DNA of 27,141 nt from Phycisphaerae bacterium (GTDB taxonomy: Bacteria > Planctomycetota > Phycisphaerae > Sedimentisphaerales > Anaerohalosphaeraceae), in assembly GCA_021736615.1 (NCBI GenBank), contig JAIPFN010000093.1, positions 1 to 27,141 of the forward strand. The letters are read 5' to 3'. Every line of letters starts with the position of its first letter. Position 1 is the stretch's first letter. This document shows, one piece after another, positions 1-7,738 of the stretch. The notes under the pieces are model-generated. The model did no database searches. It was not told the DNA's origin and was given only the letters and a program-made list of their open reading frames with translations. The position numbers and the translations under genes are program-made.

Positions 1-2567
1 TGCTGTGCCGGATCCCATATCTGTACCTGCGGCGAACCACGCAGATATATGCCGCTGTCGCCGTTGTCTGTCATAAGCCTCCAATCGACAAGCATCTCAA
101 AATCCCCGTAGTCGCTTGCGGTCGCAAGGCTAAACCCGCCGCCGTCAAAGTACAGCACGCCGTCGACTACATGCCAGTGTTTTAGCATCAACGCGTCAGC
201 ATCGGCCTGTTTCGCAGCACAGTCCTTGTCATTGAGTGATGCACGTTTTATGGGGTTATCATACGGTTTTGCGAGCAGCCCCTTCCAGCCGGTCAGGTCT
301 TTGCCGTTGAATAAAGAAACAAAGCCTTCTTGCGGATTCTTTTGGGCAGCCGGTTCAATATCGCCGGTTTCTTTGGCAAGTTGCTTAATGTGTGCATCGA
401 GTTTTTTTCGAATCTCTTTATCGTCAATTTTAGCGTACACATCAAGAAGCAAACTGCCGACTCCGGGGCCTTTAAGACCTTTGAACTTTCTGCCGTCCGG
501 CAAAGCGATCTGCGTGACCGCAATAGTTGCATTAGCTGCAAGCGTCTCATCGTCAAGCAAACCGACTGCAATTGCCAGTGTTTCGACAGATTTAACCCTC
601 GCAAGTCTGGATACTATATACTTCTTCTCTTCGATTCTTCTAGCTGCCTTAAAAGCCTTTTGGAAACTGGCAGCCTTTTCTGCCGGTGAAATCTCAGAAC
701 TAGCCGCAATATCTGCGTATGCCTTCAGCGATATAACATAAAAATTCAGTTTACCTGTAGTATTTGCGATATCAAGCAGAGGTTCCAGGGCGCCGGCATT
801 GCTCCATTTCGTTAGGCTGCGAATAGCCGCTTCACGCAACTCAGATTCCGGGCTTTTTGTTTTAGTCACGACAATATCAAGAGCCTCTTTGCTGCCTACT
901 GACGAAAGAAGACTTATGACTGTAATCTGCTGCTCTATCGTCGCTTTTTCCATCGCCGCAATCAGCGGTGCTGTCGCCGTGCTGCCGTCCTCGGCTATCT
1001 GGCAGAGTTGAACGATAACCCTCGAAGCCTCGGACCGCTGGGCGGAACTTTGAGAGTTCAGCATAAGATCGATCACCCGACCAATATCTTCAGGTCCGGC
1101 AAGCGTAACCAAAGCTTTAGTCGCGGCGATATTTACAGAACTATCGTTACTGGTTGTGAGCAAAAAGACCGGATTGAGAGCCTTTACCACGCGTCGCTCG
1201 GCGAGAACCTCTATAAGGGCAACTTGTCCGTCAGCAGGAATCTGCGGAAGCATTACAATAGCGATAGATGCAAATGGTTCCATGGGAATCTGCAGCATCA
1301 ACGACTTGATCGTTTGTATCTGCGGGGCATCCGGAGAATTCCTCAGTATTTCAAGAAGAAAGGTTCCGGCACTTGCCCTGGCGACTTTACCTCGATCCAT
1401 GATGGCTTTTACTGCGGCAATTCTTACGTCATTATCTTTGTCATCGAGAGCATCATGCAAATATCCCAAAGATTGCTTATCATCCAGTGTACCCAACATT
1501 GCAATGATCTTGAACTTACGGTCGAGTGGAGCTTTCTTTAGTTTTTTGGCCCAGTCCTTTGTAACGGACGGATCGTCGAGTTTAGCGACAAGTCTCATCG
1601 ACGCCGCCTGGAGCTGATCGTCGCCGTCGTCAAAGGCATCTTCTATATAGCCGTCAGCCTTGCTTCCATAAGCGTCTACGATAACACTCAAGGCAGAAGA
1701 TTTATCACTGCTCTTGATAGCTGTATCTTTGCTTTTTAGTATGTATTTACAGATATTGATCGCATCTTTTGACTTGCCAGTCTCCTGAAGTCTTTTTGCG
1801 AGATTGACATAGTACGAAGCAACGATCCCCTTCTCGAAAGGATCCTTAACTTTCAGTGCTTTATAGATAACCTTAACAGAATCTCTGTCGCCGATCTCGG
1901 CAAGGGCGCCAAGGGAAACCAGGCGAAGCATACGGTCATTACTTGCCGCATGTTTGGTGATGGCCTTAACGGCATCATTGATCCGCATCTGACCGAGAGC
2001 GTAAATTATCGTCGGTAATGTCTCTTCAGAGGCGGCCGGCAATGCGTTTAAGATCGCTTCCTTAGCGTCATCTGTACCGATAGTCTGAAGCGTCAAAGAC
2101 GCCGGTTCGCAGAGCCTGTCATCGGCAAGGTACTTACTTACGGCCGCGACTGCATCGCCTGTACCGGCATACTGAAGCTGGGTAATAAAGAAGGACTTAA
2201 CCTCTTTATTGGAAGCTTTAATAAGGGCTTTGACAAGCACATCCGAATACATCTCTTTTTCAGCTTCGGCATCGGGGCGGGAGGTATAATAAACAAGGCT
2301 TGAAAGAGTATACCTGGCCTTTGTGTCGTCACCTGTTCCGGGCGGAATGATCAGATCGCATATCGCCTTTATAGCTTCAGGGCCTGCCTTGATAAGCTCG
2401 GCGTCAAGCTCTTTTTCAATAGTCGGATTACCGGCAGGCATCTTTTCCAGAACCGCCGCCATGGTCATTAGAGGATCGCTTGCGAGGACGTTCGCCGCAA
2501 ACAAACAAGGAAGAAAAACCGCTGCCGCCAAAACCATTACAAGTGTAAACTTTCGACTTTCATTCAT
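1..2567 (-). CDS. Secreted HEAT-repeat protein with C-terminal DUF1080 (3-keto-disaccharide hydrolase) domain, 3' end cut by window
   Basis: An uninterrupted minus-strand frame runs from ATG at 2567 off the left edge, giving about 855 visible residues. The N-terminus is a signal peptide (MNESRK followed by a hydrophobic stretch, probable cleavage after VLA near residue 29). Residues about 35-740 are an alpha-helical array of HEAT-like repeats, for example NDVRIAAVKAI and SELREAAIRSL. From about residue 748 a DUF1080/PF06439 domain begins: SLFNGKDLTGWKG, then WHVVDGVLYFDGG, DYGDFEMLVDWR and NGDSGIYLRGSPQVQIWDP. In this family such domains are concanavalin-like folds, and some hydrolyse 3-keto-disaccharides. 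The HEAT array probably serves as a scaffold; that is inference. It lies 52 bp after an exported Gfo/Idh oxidoreductase in the same direction. The Shine-Dalgarno sequence is weak. The end of the hydrolase domain is not visible, so its active site cannot be judged. Confidence 0.88.
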   Translation of the reverse strand, partial: MNESRKFTLVMVLAAAVFLPCLFAANVLASDPLMTMAAVLEKMPAGNPTIEKELDAELIKAGPEAIKAICDLIIPPGTGDDTKARYTLSSLVYYTSRPDAEAEKEMYSDVLVKALIKASNKEVKSFFITQLQYAGTGDAVAAVSKYLADDRLCEPASLTLQTIGTDDAKEAILNALPAASEETLPTIIYALGQMRINDAVKAITKHAASNDRMLRLVSLGALAEIGDRDSVKVIYKALKVKDPFEKGIVASYYVNLAKRLQETGKSKDAINICKYILKSKDTAIKSSDKSSALSVIVDAYGSKADGYIEDAFDDGDDQLQAASMRLVAKLDDPSVTKDWAKKLKKAPLDRKFKIIAMLGTLDDKQSLGYLHDALDDKDNDVRIAAVKAIMDRGKVARASAGTFLLEILRNSPDAPQIQTIKSLMLQIPMEPFASIAIVMLPQIPADGQVALIEVLAERRVVKALNPVFLLTTSNDSSVNIAATKALVTLAGPEDIGRVIDLMLNSQSSAQRSEASRVIVQLCQIAEDGSTATAPLIAAMEKATIEQQITVISLLSSVGSKEALDIVVTKTKSPESELREAAIRSLTKWSNAGALEPLLDIANTTGKLNFYVISLKAYADIAASSEISPAEKAASFQKAFKAARRIEEKKYIVSRLARVKSVETLAIAVGLLDDETLAANATIAVTQIALPDGRKFKGLKGPGVGSLLLDVYAKIDDKEIRKKLDAHIKQLAKETGDIEPAAQKNPQEGFVSLFNGKDLTGWKGLLAKPYDNPIKRASLNDKDCAAKQADADALMLKHWHVVDGVLYFDGGGFSLATASDYGDFEMLVDWRLMTDNGDSGIYLRGSPQVQIWDPAQ

Positions 2568-2589
2568 AATTATATATCCCACAATCTAA

Positions 2590-2615
2590 AATTAGTAATT
2601 AGTAATTCGTAATTG
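2590..2615 (+). repeat. Heptamer tandem repeat, GTAATTN type
   Basis: AATTA is followed by GTAATTA, GTAATTC and GTAATTG, three consecutive 7-mers differing only at the last base. The tract lies in the 52-bp spacer between the exported Gfo/Idh gene and the HEAT-DUF1080 gene. Confidence 0.6.
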
Positions 2616-2619
2616 TTTT

Positions 2620-3894
2620 TTATACCGTCCATTTAGTCCGCATAGGCTGATTGATCAGACGGTTTGCCTGCTCGTCATTTTTAAATTCAAGTTTAACCGG
2701 ATCGAAATGCAAAGGCCTTCGTGTGCGAATCGCGATCTTGCCGAGATTTACAAGAGTAGCCGAACGGAAACCGTTCATCTCGTTAAGCGCGAATTTTTGA
2801 CGAGTTCTAACCGCCTCGGAGAAATCGGTAATCTGCGGCTCAGGATCCGGAAAGGCTGCGAGCTTTTTCTCGACATCCGGAATAGTTGTCCTGAAACCGT
2901 TGTAAACTTTACCTTTAGGCCCTTCGATAAACGCAGCGTCTTTGTCGGCGTTTTCCGCGTCGAGGATGATCTCGCAACCATCGGCATACCTCATGTAAAT
3001 TCGTCTCCAAGGTTGAACATCGACAGCGTCTGGATGCTGGACGGGCGAGTCAGCTTCTATGTAAACCGGGCTCGTATCATCCTTGTCCATAATATACTGA
3101 GTAGGGTCAAGATAGTGCTGGCCCATATCGCCAAGTCCCCCGCCGTCATAATCCCAGTACCCGCGGAAAGTCTGATGTGTTCGGTGCTTGTTATAGGGCT
3201 TATACGGGGCAGGTCCGAGCCACATATCGTAATCAAGCTCTACAGGTACCGGTTGAGGCGTTAGATTAACCTGTCCCTTCCAATAGGCTTTCCATTGGAA
3301 GCCGGTGGTCGCACTTAATGTGACCTTAAGCGGCCAGCCGAGTAATCCGCTCTGAACAAGCTTTTTGATCGGGGCGACCGTTGTGTTCATTCCGTAAAAA
3401 CCTCCTCGGAACCTGAACCATGTATTGAGTCTGAAGATCGTCGAGTTACGCTCTATCGCTTCGACAAGTTTTATGCCTTCGCCGATAGTTCGGGTCATGG
3501 GTTTTTCGCACCAAATATCTTTGCCTGCTTCGGCGGCGGCGATAGCCATCTGACCATGCCAGTGCGGAGGAACCGGAAGATGGACAATGTCAATGTCGGG
3601 ACGGGCGAGGACTTCACGATAATCCGTGTATGCCTTGACGTCCTTGTCGACTTTCTTAAGAGACGAGCTAAGATGGTTGGTGTCGACATCGCAAATAGCA
3701 ACCAGCTTCGAACCCTTGTACTTTAGATGTCCCTGGCCCATACCGCCAACGCCGATAACGGCTTTGGTAAGCTCATCGCTTGGTGCGGTATAACCTGTAC
3801 CGCCAAGAACATGACGCGGAACAATACTGAATACGCTGCCGGCTGCGAGAATGCCTTTGGTGAAACTACGCCTGCTAATCTTCTTATTATCCAT
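2620..3894 (-). CDS. Tat-exported Gfo/Idh/MocA family oxidoreductase
   Basis: A 424-residue protein starting at ATG 3894, chosen because GAGGTTG lies just upstream and because the Tat signal then sits at the N-terminus. A longer non-ATG start at 3921 is possible. Residues 7-13 are SRRSFTK, a near-perfect twin-arginine motif, followed by a hydrophobic stretch, so the protein is probably exported folded with its cofactor bound. The Rossmann motif GVGGMG is at about 48-53, ICDVD follows the second strand, and the family motif EKP is at about 130-132 (DIWCEKPM). The C-terminal domain has GGGLGDMGQHY at about 251-261. The family uses NAD(P) to oxidise or reduce sugars and cyclitols; the exact substrate cannot be read. 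It sits 64 bp after a TIM-barrel isomerase-like gene and 52 bp before the HEAT-DUF1080 gene, in a shared sugar cluster. Confidence 0.92.
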   Translation of the reverse strand: MDNKKISRRSFTKGILAAGSVFSIVPRHVLGGTGYTAPSDELTKAVIGVGGMGQGHLKYKGSKLVAICDVDTNHLSSSLKKVDKDVKAYTDYREVLARPDIDIVHLPVPPHWHGQMAIAAAEAGKDIWCEKPMTRTIGEGIKLVEAIERNSTIFRLNTWFRFRGGFYGMNTTVAPIKKLVQSGLLGWPLKVTLSATTGFQWKAYWKGQVNLTPQPVPVELDYDMWLGPAPYKPYNKHRTHQTFRGYWDYDGGGLGDMGQHYLDPTQYIMDKDDTSPVYIEADSPVQHPDAVDVQPWRRIYMRYADGCEIILDAENADKDAAFIEGPKGKVYNGFRTTIPDVEKKLAAFPDPEPQITDFSEAVRTRQKFALNEMNGFRSATLVNLGKIAIRTRRPLHFDPVKLEFKNDEQANRLINQPMRTKWTV

Positions 3895-3958
3895 AATCAA
3901 CCTCAAAATAATCTCGACCAATAGGCCGAATCCAAAATTATTATTTAATAATTCGCTA

Positions 3959-4774
3959 TTAACTCATATACTTCTTAAGCCTGTCGGCAGCGAGGGCAAT
4001 ATCGACCTTACGCTGATCGCCCGCCTCACGCTCTATAGCGATTGTTCCTTCATACCCGATTGATTCCAGTGCGGCGAGGAACTTATTGCTGTCGACCTGA
4101 CCGTCGCCCCAGGGCACTTCTGCGCCCCACTGGCCGGGAGTGTCTGTTTTGACGGCATCTTTTATATGAACATGCTTGATCCACGGAGCAAGAACCTTAA
4201 GTGCCTCGATAGGATTGCCCTTATCGTAAAGGATCATGTTAGCCGGATCGAAGTTTATACCAACTGCAGGATGAGCGATCTCGTTCATAAACCCGGCAAG
4301 GTCTTCGGCGGTTTCCTGGCCTGTTTCCATAAGAAACATCAAACCGTTTTCTGCTGCGATATCAGCAAAACACTTGATCCTGTCGCACATAACCTTGTAC
4401 TTTTCGGCGTCATTATGATCGATAAAACCGGCATGAGTAGAAAGGTACTTAACTTTAAGCTCTTTAGTAACCTTCGCGGCACCTTCGAAAACGGCCTTGT
4501 TCTTTTCCCAGAAATCGTCGGGTAGAACACCGCCGGTAACCTTAATCGTATCCAGAGTTGTATAATCTTCCTGGTCGAAACCGATCATCGTTGAACTGAT
4601 TGTCCAGTCCTGCTGCTTAACGGCATCGAGATACTCGCTGCCGCCTTCACCGAGTGCGGGACCAACTGCAAGATGAACACTGCCTATACCTATTTCCTTC
4701 ATAGCCGCGGCAACTTCATTAACGCCGGCCTGCAATGACCAACTGCAAACACCAATATTCCATTTATTACTCAT
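3959..4774 (-). CDS. Sugar phosphate isomerase/epimerase-like TIM-barrel protein
   Basis: A 271-residue protein of the xylose-isomerase-like TIM-barrel superfamily (IolE, hydroxypyruvate isomerase, AP-endonuclease-2 fold). The opening NIGVCSWSLQAGV is typical of the first strand. Probable metal ligands are visible: E150 in FLMETGQE, D176 in GINFDPANM, H201/H203 in HVHIKDAV and E248 in AIEREAG. There is no signal peptide, so it is cytoplasmic. The start ATG at 4774 has AGGGAT upstream. It is 35 bp downstream of a cytoplasmic Gfo/Idh gene and 64 bp upstream of an exported one, so it is almost certainly co-transcribed with them. Members catalyse isomerisation, epimerisation, dehydration or lyase steps on sugars; relatives next to Gfo/Idh and DUF1080 genes could act on 3-keto sugars. 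The specific reaction is not determinable here. Confidence 0.9.
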   Translation of the reverse strand: MSNKWNIGVCSWSLQAGVNEVAAAMKEIGIGSVHLAVGPALGEGGSEYLDAVKQQDWTISSTMIGFDQEDYTTLDTIKVTGGVLPDDFWEKNKAVFEGAAKVTKELKVKYLSTHAGFIDHNDAEKYKVMCDRIKCFADIAAENGLMFLMETGQETAEDLAGFMNEIAHPAVGINFDPANMILYDKGNPIEALKVLAPWIKHVHIKDAVKTDTPGQWGAEVPWGDGQVDSNKFLAALESIGYEGTIAIEREAGDQRKVDIALAADRLKKYMS

Positions 4775-4809
4775 AAATCTAATCCCTGAATTTTAAACAT
4801 CAATTACAT

Positions 4810-5826
4810 TTACAAACTAACCGGCTGGCTGGTTTGGATTGATTTTATTTCCGCTTTAACAAGCTCAATCGATTTAGTCGACTGGGCCAATGTTATCACT
4901 TCCGGCAGTTTCTCGCCGCTTATCAGTCGAGCGAAATGCTCTATCTCACGCATGTAACCGTCGCCTGTTGCAACTTCCGGCGTAAACTCATCGCCATCGC
5001 CCGGGCAAACCCTGAAAGCCTTTTCACGAGAGCAGTCATATACGATCGTCGCCTTTTCCATAACAATATTAAAGCTCATCTCAAAGCCGAACGACGGACT
5101 CATCGCCCAGCTTCCTTCGGCGGTAACGAGCTTGTCGTCGCCGTAATCAAACCGTGTAGTAATGCACTTAAGGCCCTTGCCGGACGCCGGACTTCCGAAT
5201 CCCTGAACGCTCTTGGGCATGCCGAAGAGATACTGAATATAATCGGAGTCGTGTATATGCAGATCCATCGCGACACCGCCGCTGTGATCGTCGCTGGCAA
5301 ACCAGTCGTCGGCACCCCACGTCGGGGCACTGCCAAGCCGGCTGAAAGTCGCGGCAATAACCTTTCCGTACTCGCCGCTATCGACGATCTCTTTGGCCTT
5401 AACATATTCCGGCCAGAAACGTATGCAATGGCCGATTTGCAAAACTTTATCACTACTGACGGCTGCGGCGGCCATCTTATTGCACTCATCCACATTTAAA
5501 GCCATAGGTTTTTCGCAAAGTACGTGCAAACCGGCTTCGAGAGCCTTGACAGTAAACGAGCAATGCAAAAAAGTGGGAAGTGTTAGAGAAATCGCGTCAA
5601 CAACGCCGTCTGAAAGCATCTTATCGAAGTCTGAGTACACCTCAAGCGAGTCAAAATCTATCGCAGAATCAGCACCTTCGATGTTTCCGCCTGCCTTTTT
5701 TGAATTCTCGATTATATCCGGGTCACTATCGCAGATCGCGACAACCTTCGCATTTTCGCACTTGCTCCAGTTAGCATAATGCATCCGCCCCATAAACCCG
5801 AAACCAACTATTCCAATACGCAGCAT
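4810..5826 (-). CDS. Cytoplasmic Gfo/Idh/MocA family oxidoreductase
   Basis: A 338-residue protein. ATG at 5826 is preferred over an in-frame TTG six bases upstream because AAAGGA lies seven bases before it. The N-terminal NAD(P)-binding fold shows GIVGFGFMG (about 5-13) and AICDSDP (about 30-36). EKP is at 105-107 (HVLCEKPMAL), and DLHIHDSDY at about 188-196 is the usual C-terminal-domain motif contributing the catalytic histidine. No signal peptide is present, unlike the related gene at 2620-3894. It is probably the first gene of the sugar cluster, with a candidate sigma-70 promoter about 97 bp upstream. The likely role is NAD(P)-dependent oxidation or reduction of a sugar or cyclitol hydroxyl in the cytoplasm. 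The substrate is unknown; inositol or glucoside dehydrogenase are possibilities. Confidence 0.92.
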   Translation of the reverse strand: MLRIGIVGFGFMGRMHYANWSKCENAKVVAICDSDPDIIENSKKAGGNIEGADSAIDFDSLEVYSDFDKMLSDGVVDAISLTLPTFLHCSFTVKALEAGLHVLCEKPMALNVDECNKMAAAAVSSDKVLQIGHCIRFWPEYVKAKEIVDSGEYGKVIAATFSRLGSAPTWGADDWFASDDHSGGVAMDLHIHDSDYIQYLFGMPKSVQGFGSPASGKGLKCITTRFDYGDDKLVTAEGSWAMSPSFGFEMSFNIVMEKATIVYDCSREKAFRVCPGDGDEFTPEVATGDGYMREIEHFARLISGEKLPEVITLAQSTKSIELVKAEIKSIQTSQPVSL

Positions 5827-5922
5827 AATCAAATCCTTTCTTTATCATGCAAAAAATAAACATGACCCATAAAGACTGCAAACAGGTCCGTGAAAATTTA
5901 TTTTCAATAACAAGTATCAATA

Positions 5923-5950
5923 ATTATGGCGATTTTTCGCTAAATTTCAA
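5923..5950 (-). promoter_or_regulatory. Candidate sigma-70 promoter of the sugar cluster
   Basis: On the minus strand TTGAAA (5945-5950) is separated by 16 bp from CATAAT (5923-5928), each 5 of 6 against consensus. It lies about 97 bp upstream of the first Gfo/Idh gene, in an AT-rich spacer with no gene. Confidence 0.5.
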
Positions 5951-6006
5951 TAAAAACAAGTGCAAAAGATATTTTTTTATTGCCAAACCCCTACTGAACA
6001 TGAACT

Positions 6007-7566
6007 TTATTTGTTTTTAAGGCAAAGTTCTATTTCTTTTGATGTTTTCGTTATCGAAAGACCACCAAGGGCCGTACACCGCACCTCTCTCGGAAGGCTT
6101 CGGCCTACACGGTCCATCGCGTCAATCACTTCGTCGAGCCATACAACCGGGTCGTAACCGGCGATAGCCATATTTGCGCACGACAGGCCGTTTACCGCGG
6201 CCATTACATTTTTGCCCAGGCAAGGAACTTCGACGCGATTGCCCACAGGGTCGCATACCATTCCCAAACTGTTTTGCAGGGCCATAGACGCGGCCGCGAT
6301 GGCCTGCTTCATACTGCCGCCTGCCAGATTGACCAGTGCGGCCGCCGCCATACCGGAACCCGATCCGCACTCGGCTTGACAGCCGGCTTCTTCAGCGGCA
6401 AAAGTAGAACCTTCGGCGATAAACACCCCGATCAACCCCCCTGCCAGCATCGCCTTGGCCGCGTCCTCGTCGCCCAACCCAAGCGAGTCGGCTGCTGCCA
6501 GACATGCCCCCGGCAAGGCCCCGCAGGAACCTGCCGTAGGAGCGGCAACGATAACACCCATCGCGCTCTTTGCCTCCATCAGGGCTGTGACATAAAGCAC
6601 GATCTTGTTCATCATACCCGCTTCGAGAAGTCCGCCCTTTTCCAACCGGTCCTTAAACCCTCCGCACTGGAACCCAAGAATTCTATCTTTATATTCAGTT
6701 CCTGCGATTCCCTGAGCAACCGAACCGCGGACGATTTTTACGATCTCGACCATTTTGGCAAGAACCTCACCGGTTTCTATACCGCCTCGCCAGCTTTCAT
6801 AATCCACTGCCAACTGCCACAAAGCCTTATCTGCACCGGCGTCATATTCGAGCATTTCGGAATAGCTGGAAAAAGGAATCTTCGTCTCTTTTCGGGAAAG
6901 AACCGGCAAAACAGGAGCAATACGCTTGATGTATTTAATATCGTAATCCGACCGGATCGACGCGGCAAGTTCGTCGCCTATAAACCTGCCCGATTTGATT
7001 TGAATCAGTTGACCGGCACCGGCGGCATGGGTCAGGATGGTATCATTTCCAAAATCGCCGCTAAGGGTATCGACAAGCTTTCCACTGTCACCATTGACGT
7101 AAATAAGCGTCTCAAAATAATCACCGGCCATATTGACAGCGACCCCGTCAATCTCGATTACCTCTATCATCCCCCCGCCGGTGGAAATGGCGACCAAACT
7201 GTGCTTTTCTTTGGCATTGGTAAGCGTAAGCCGGTAGGTATTCGGATGCGGGTCGTGAAAATCGCATATCTTCACATCAATACTGATCCCGGCCTTTACA
7301 ATATCCTCAGCCGAAGTGATAAGCCCTTCATCGCTGGCCTCCAGGCCCATAAGCCCGCCGAAAAGTCCCATATCCGAACCCTGAGTAGTATGCGTCGTAG
7401 CAAGTGAACCATGCTCGTCAAACTCAACGAGGACACCTGCAATATTGCCGTCCATAAAGTCCCTGGCGATCCGCCCGATCCGAAGAGCCGCGGCGCAATG
7501 AGAACTGGAAGGCCCTCGCATAACAGGCCCGATGACATCATTAAAAATACTTACAGGTATACCCAT
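6007..7566 (-). CDS. sdaA: L-serine dehydratase (iron-sulfur, single-chain)
   Basis: A 519-residue enzyme that converts L-serine to pyruvate and ammonia in the cytoplasm. The beta domain comes first, with GPSSSH at about 18-23; the alpha domain follows with APTAGSCGALPGA at about 342-354. The cysteines expected to bind the 4Fe-4S cluster are present: C396 (AGCQAEC), C438 (MVCDP) and C449 (VPCLGKN). Fusion of both domains in one chain resembles E. coli SdaA, but the GCQAECGSGSG segment is closer to the alpha subunit of two-subunit enzymes. ATG 7566 is preferred over the GTG at 7581 because the homologous start is near IPVSIFNDVIGP. The Shine-Dalgarno sequence is weak and the region before the start is a heptamer repeat tract. 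The neighbouring peptidase genes suggest a role in amino-acid catabolism. Confidence 0.93.
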   Translation of the reverse strand: MGIPVSIFNDVIGPVMRGPSSSHCAAALRIGRIARDFMDGNIAGVLVEFDEHGSLATTHTTQGSDMGLFGGLMGLEASDEGLITSAEDIVKAGISIDVKICDFHDPHPNTYRLTLTNAKEKHSLVAISTGGGMIEVIEIDGVAVNMAGDYFETLIYVNGDSGKLVDTLSGDFGNDTILTHAAGAGQLIQIKSGRFIGDELAASIRSDYDIKYIKRIAPVLPVLSRKETKIPFSSYSEMLEYDAGADKALWQLAVDYESWRGGIETGEVLAKMVEIVKIVRGSVAQGIAGTEYKDRILGFQCGGFKDRLEKGGLLEAGMMNKIVLYVTALMEAKSAMGVIVAAPTAGSCGALPGACLAAADSLGLGDEDAAKAMLAGGLIGVFIAEGSTFAAEEAGCQAECGSGSGMAAAALVNLAGGSMKQAIAAASMALQNSLGMVCDPVGNRVEVPCLGKNVMAAVNGLSCANMAIAGYDPVVWLDEVIDAMDRVGRSLPREVRCTALGGLSITKTSKEIELCLKNK

Positions 7567-7571
7567 AAAAC

Positions 7572-7606
7572 CACTTACCACTTTCTACTTACTATTTTCG
7601 TAATAC
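7572..7606 (+). repeat. Heptamer tandem repeat, family GTAA(T/G)TN, reverse orientation
   Basis: Five consecutive 7-mers can be read: CACTTAC, CACTTTC, TACTTAC, TATTTTC, GTAATAC. The first and third are complements of GTAAGTN, the unit seen at 23733-23760. The tract lies directly upstream of the serine dehydratase start codon, where a ribosome-binding site would be. Confidence 0.6.
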
Positions 7607-7738
7607 TTTAGCTAAGTTCCACAGTGCAGTTGATATGTCAATCTACTACATTTTTTTGATGTTAATCTACATTCTTAGCGTTTTATCCCTGCGCTCGCGC
7701 TTCGGGCTTCTATTATCTTCATTTGGCTAAAGTGTTAC

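Noticed and set aside
226..1617. Open plus-strand frames of up to 177 codons opposite the HEAT-repeat gene
   Set aside because: They lie antisense to an 855-residue frame with signal peptide, repeats and a recognisable domain, and show no motif or ribosome site.
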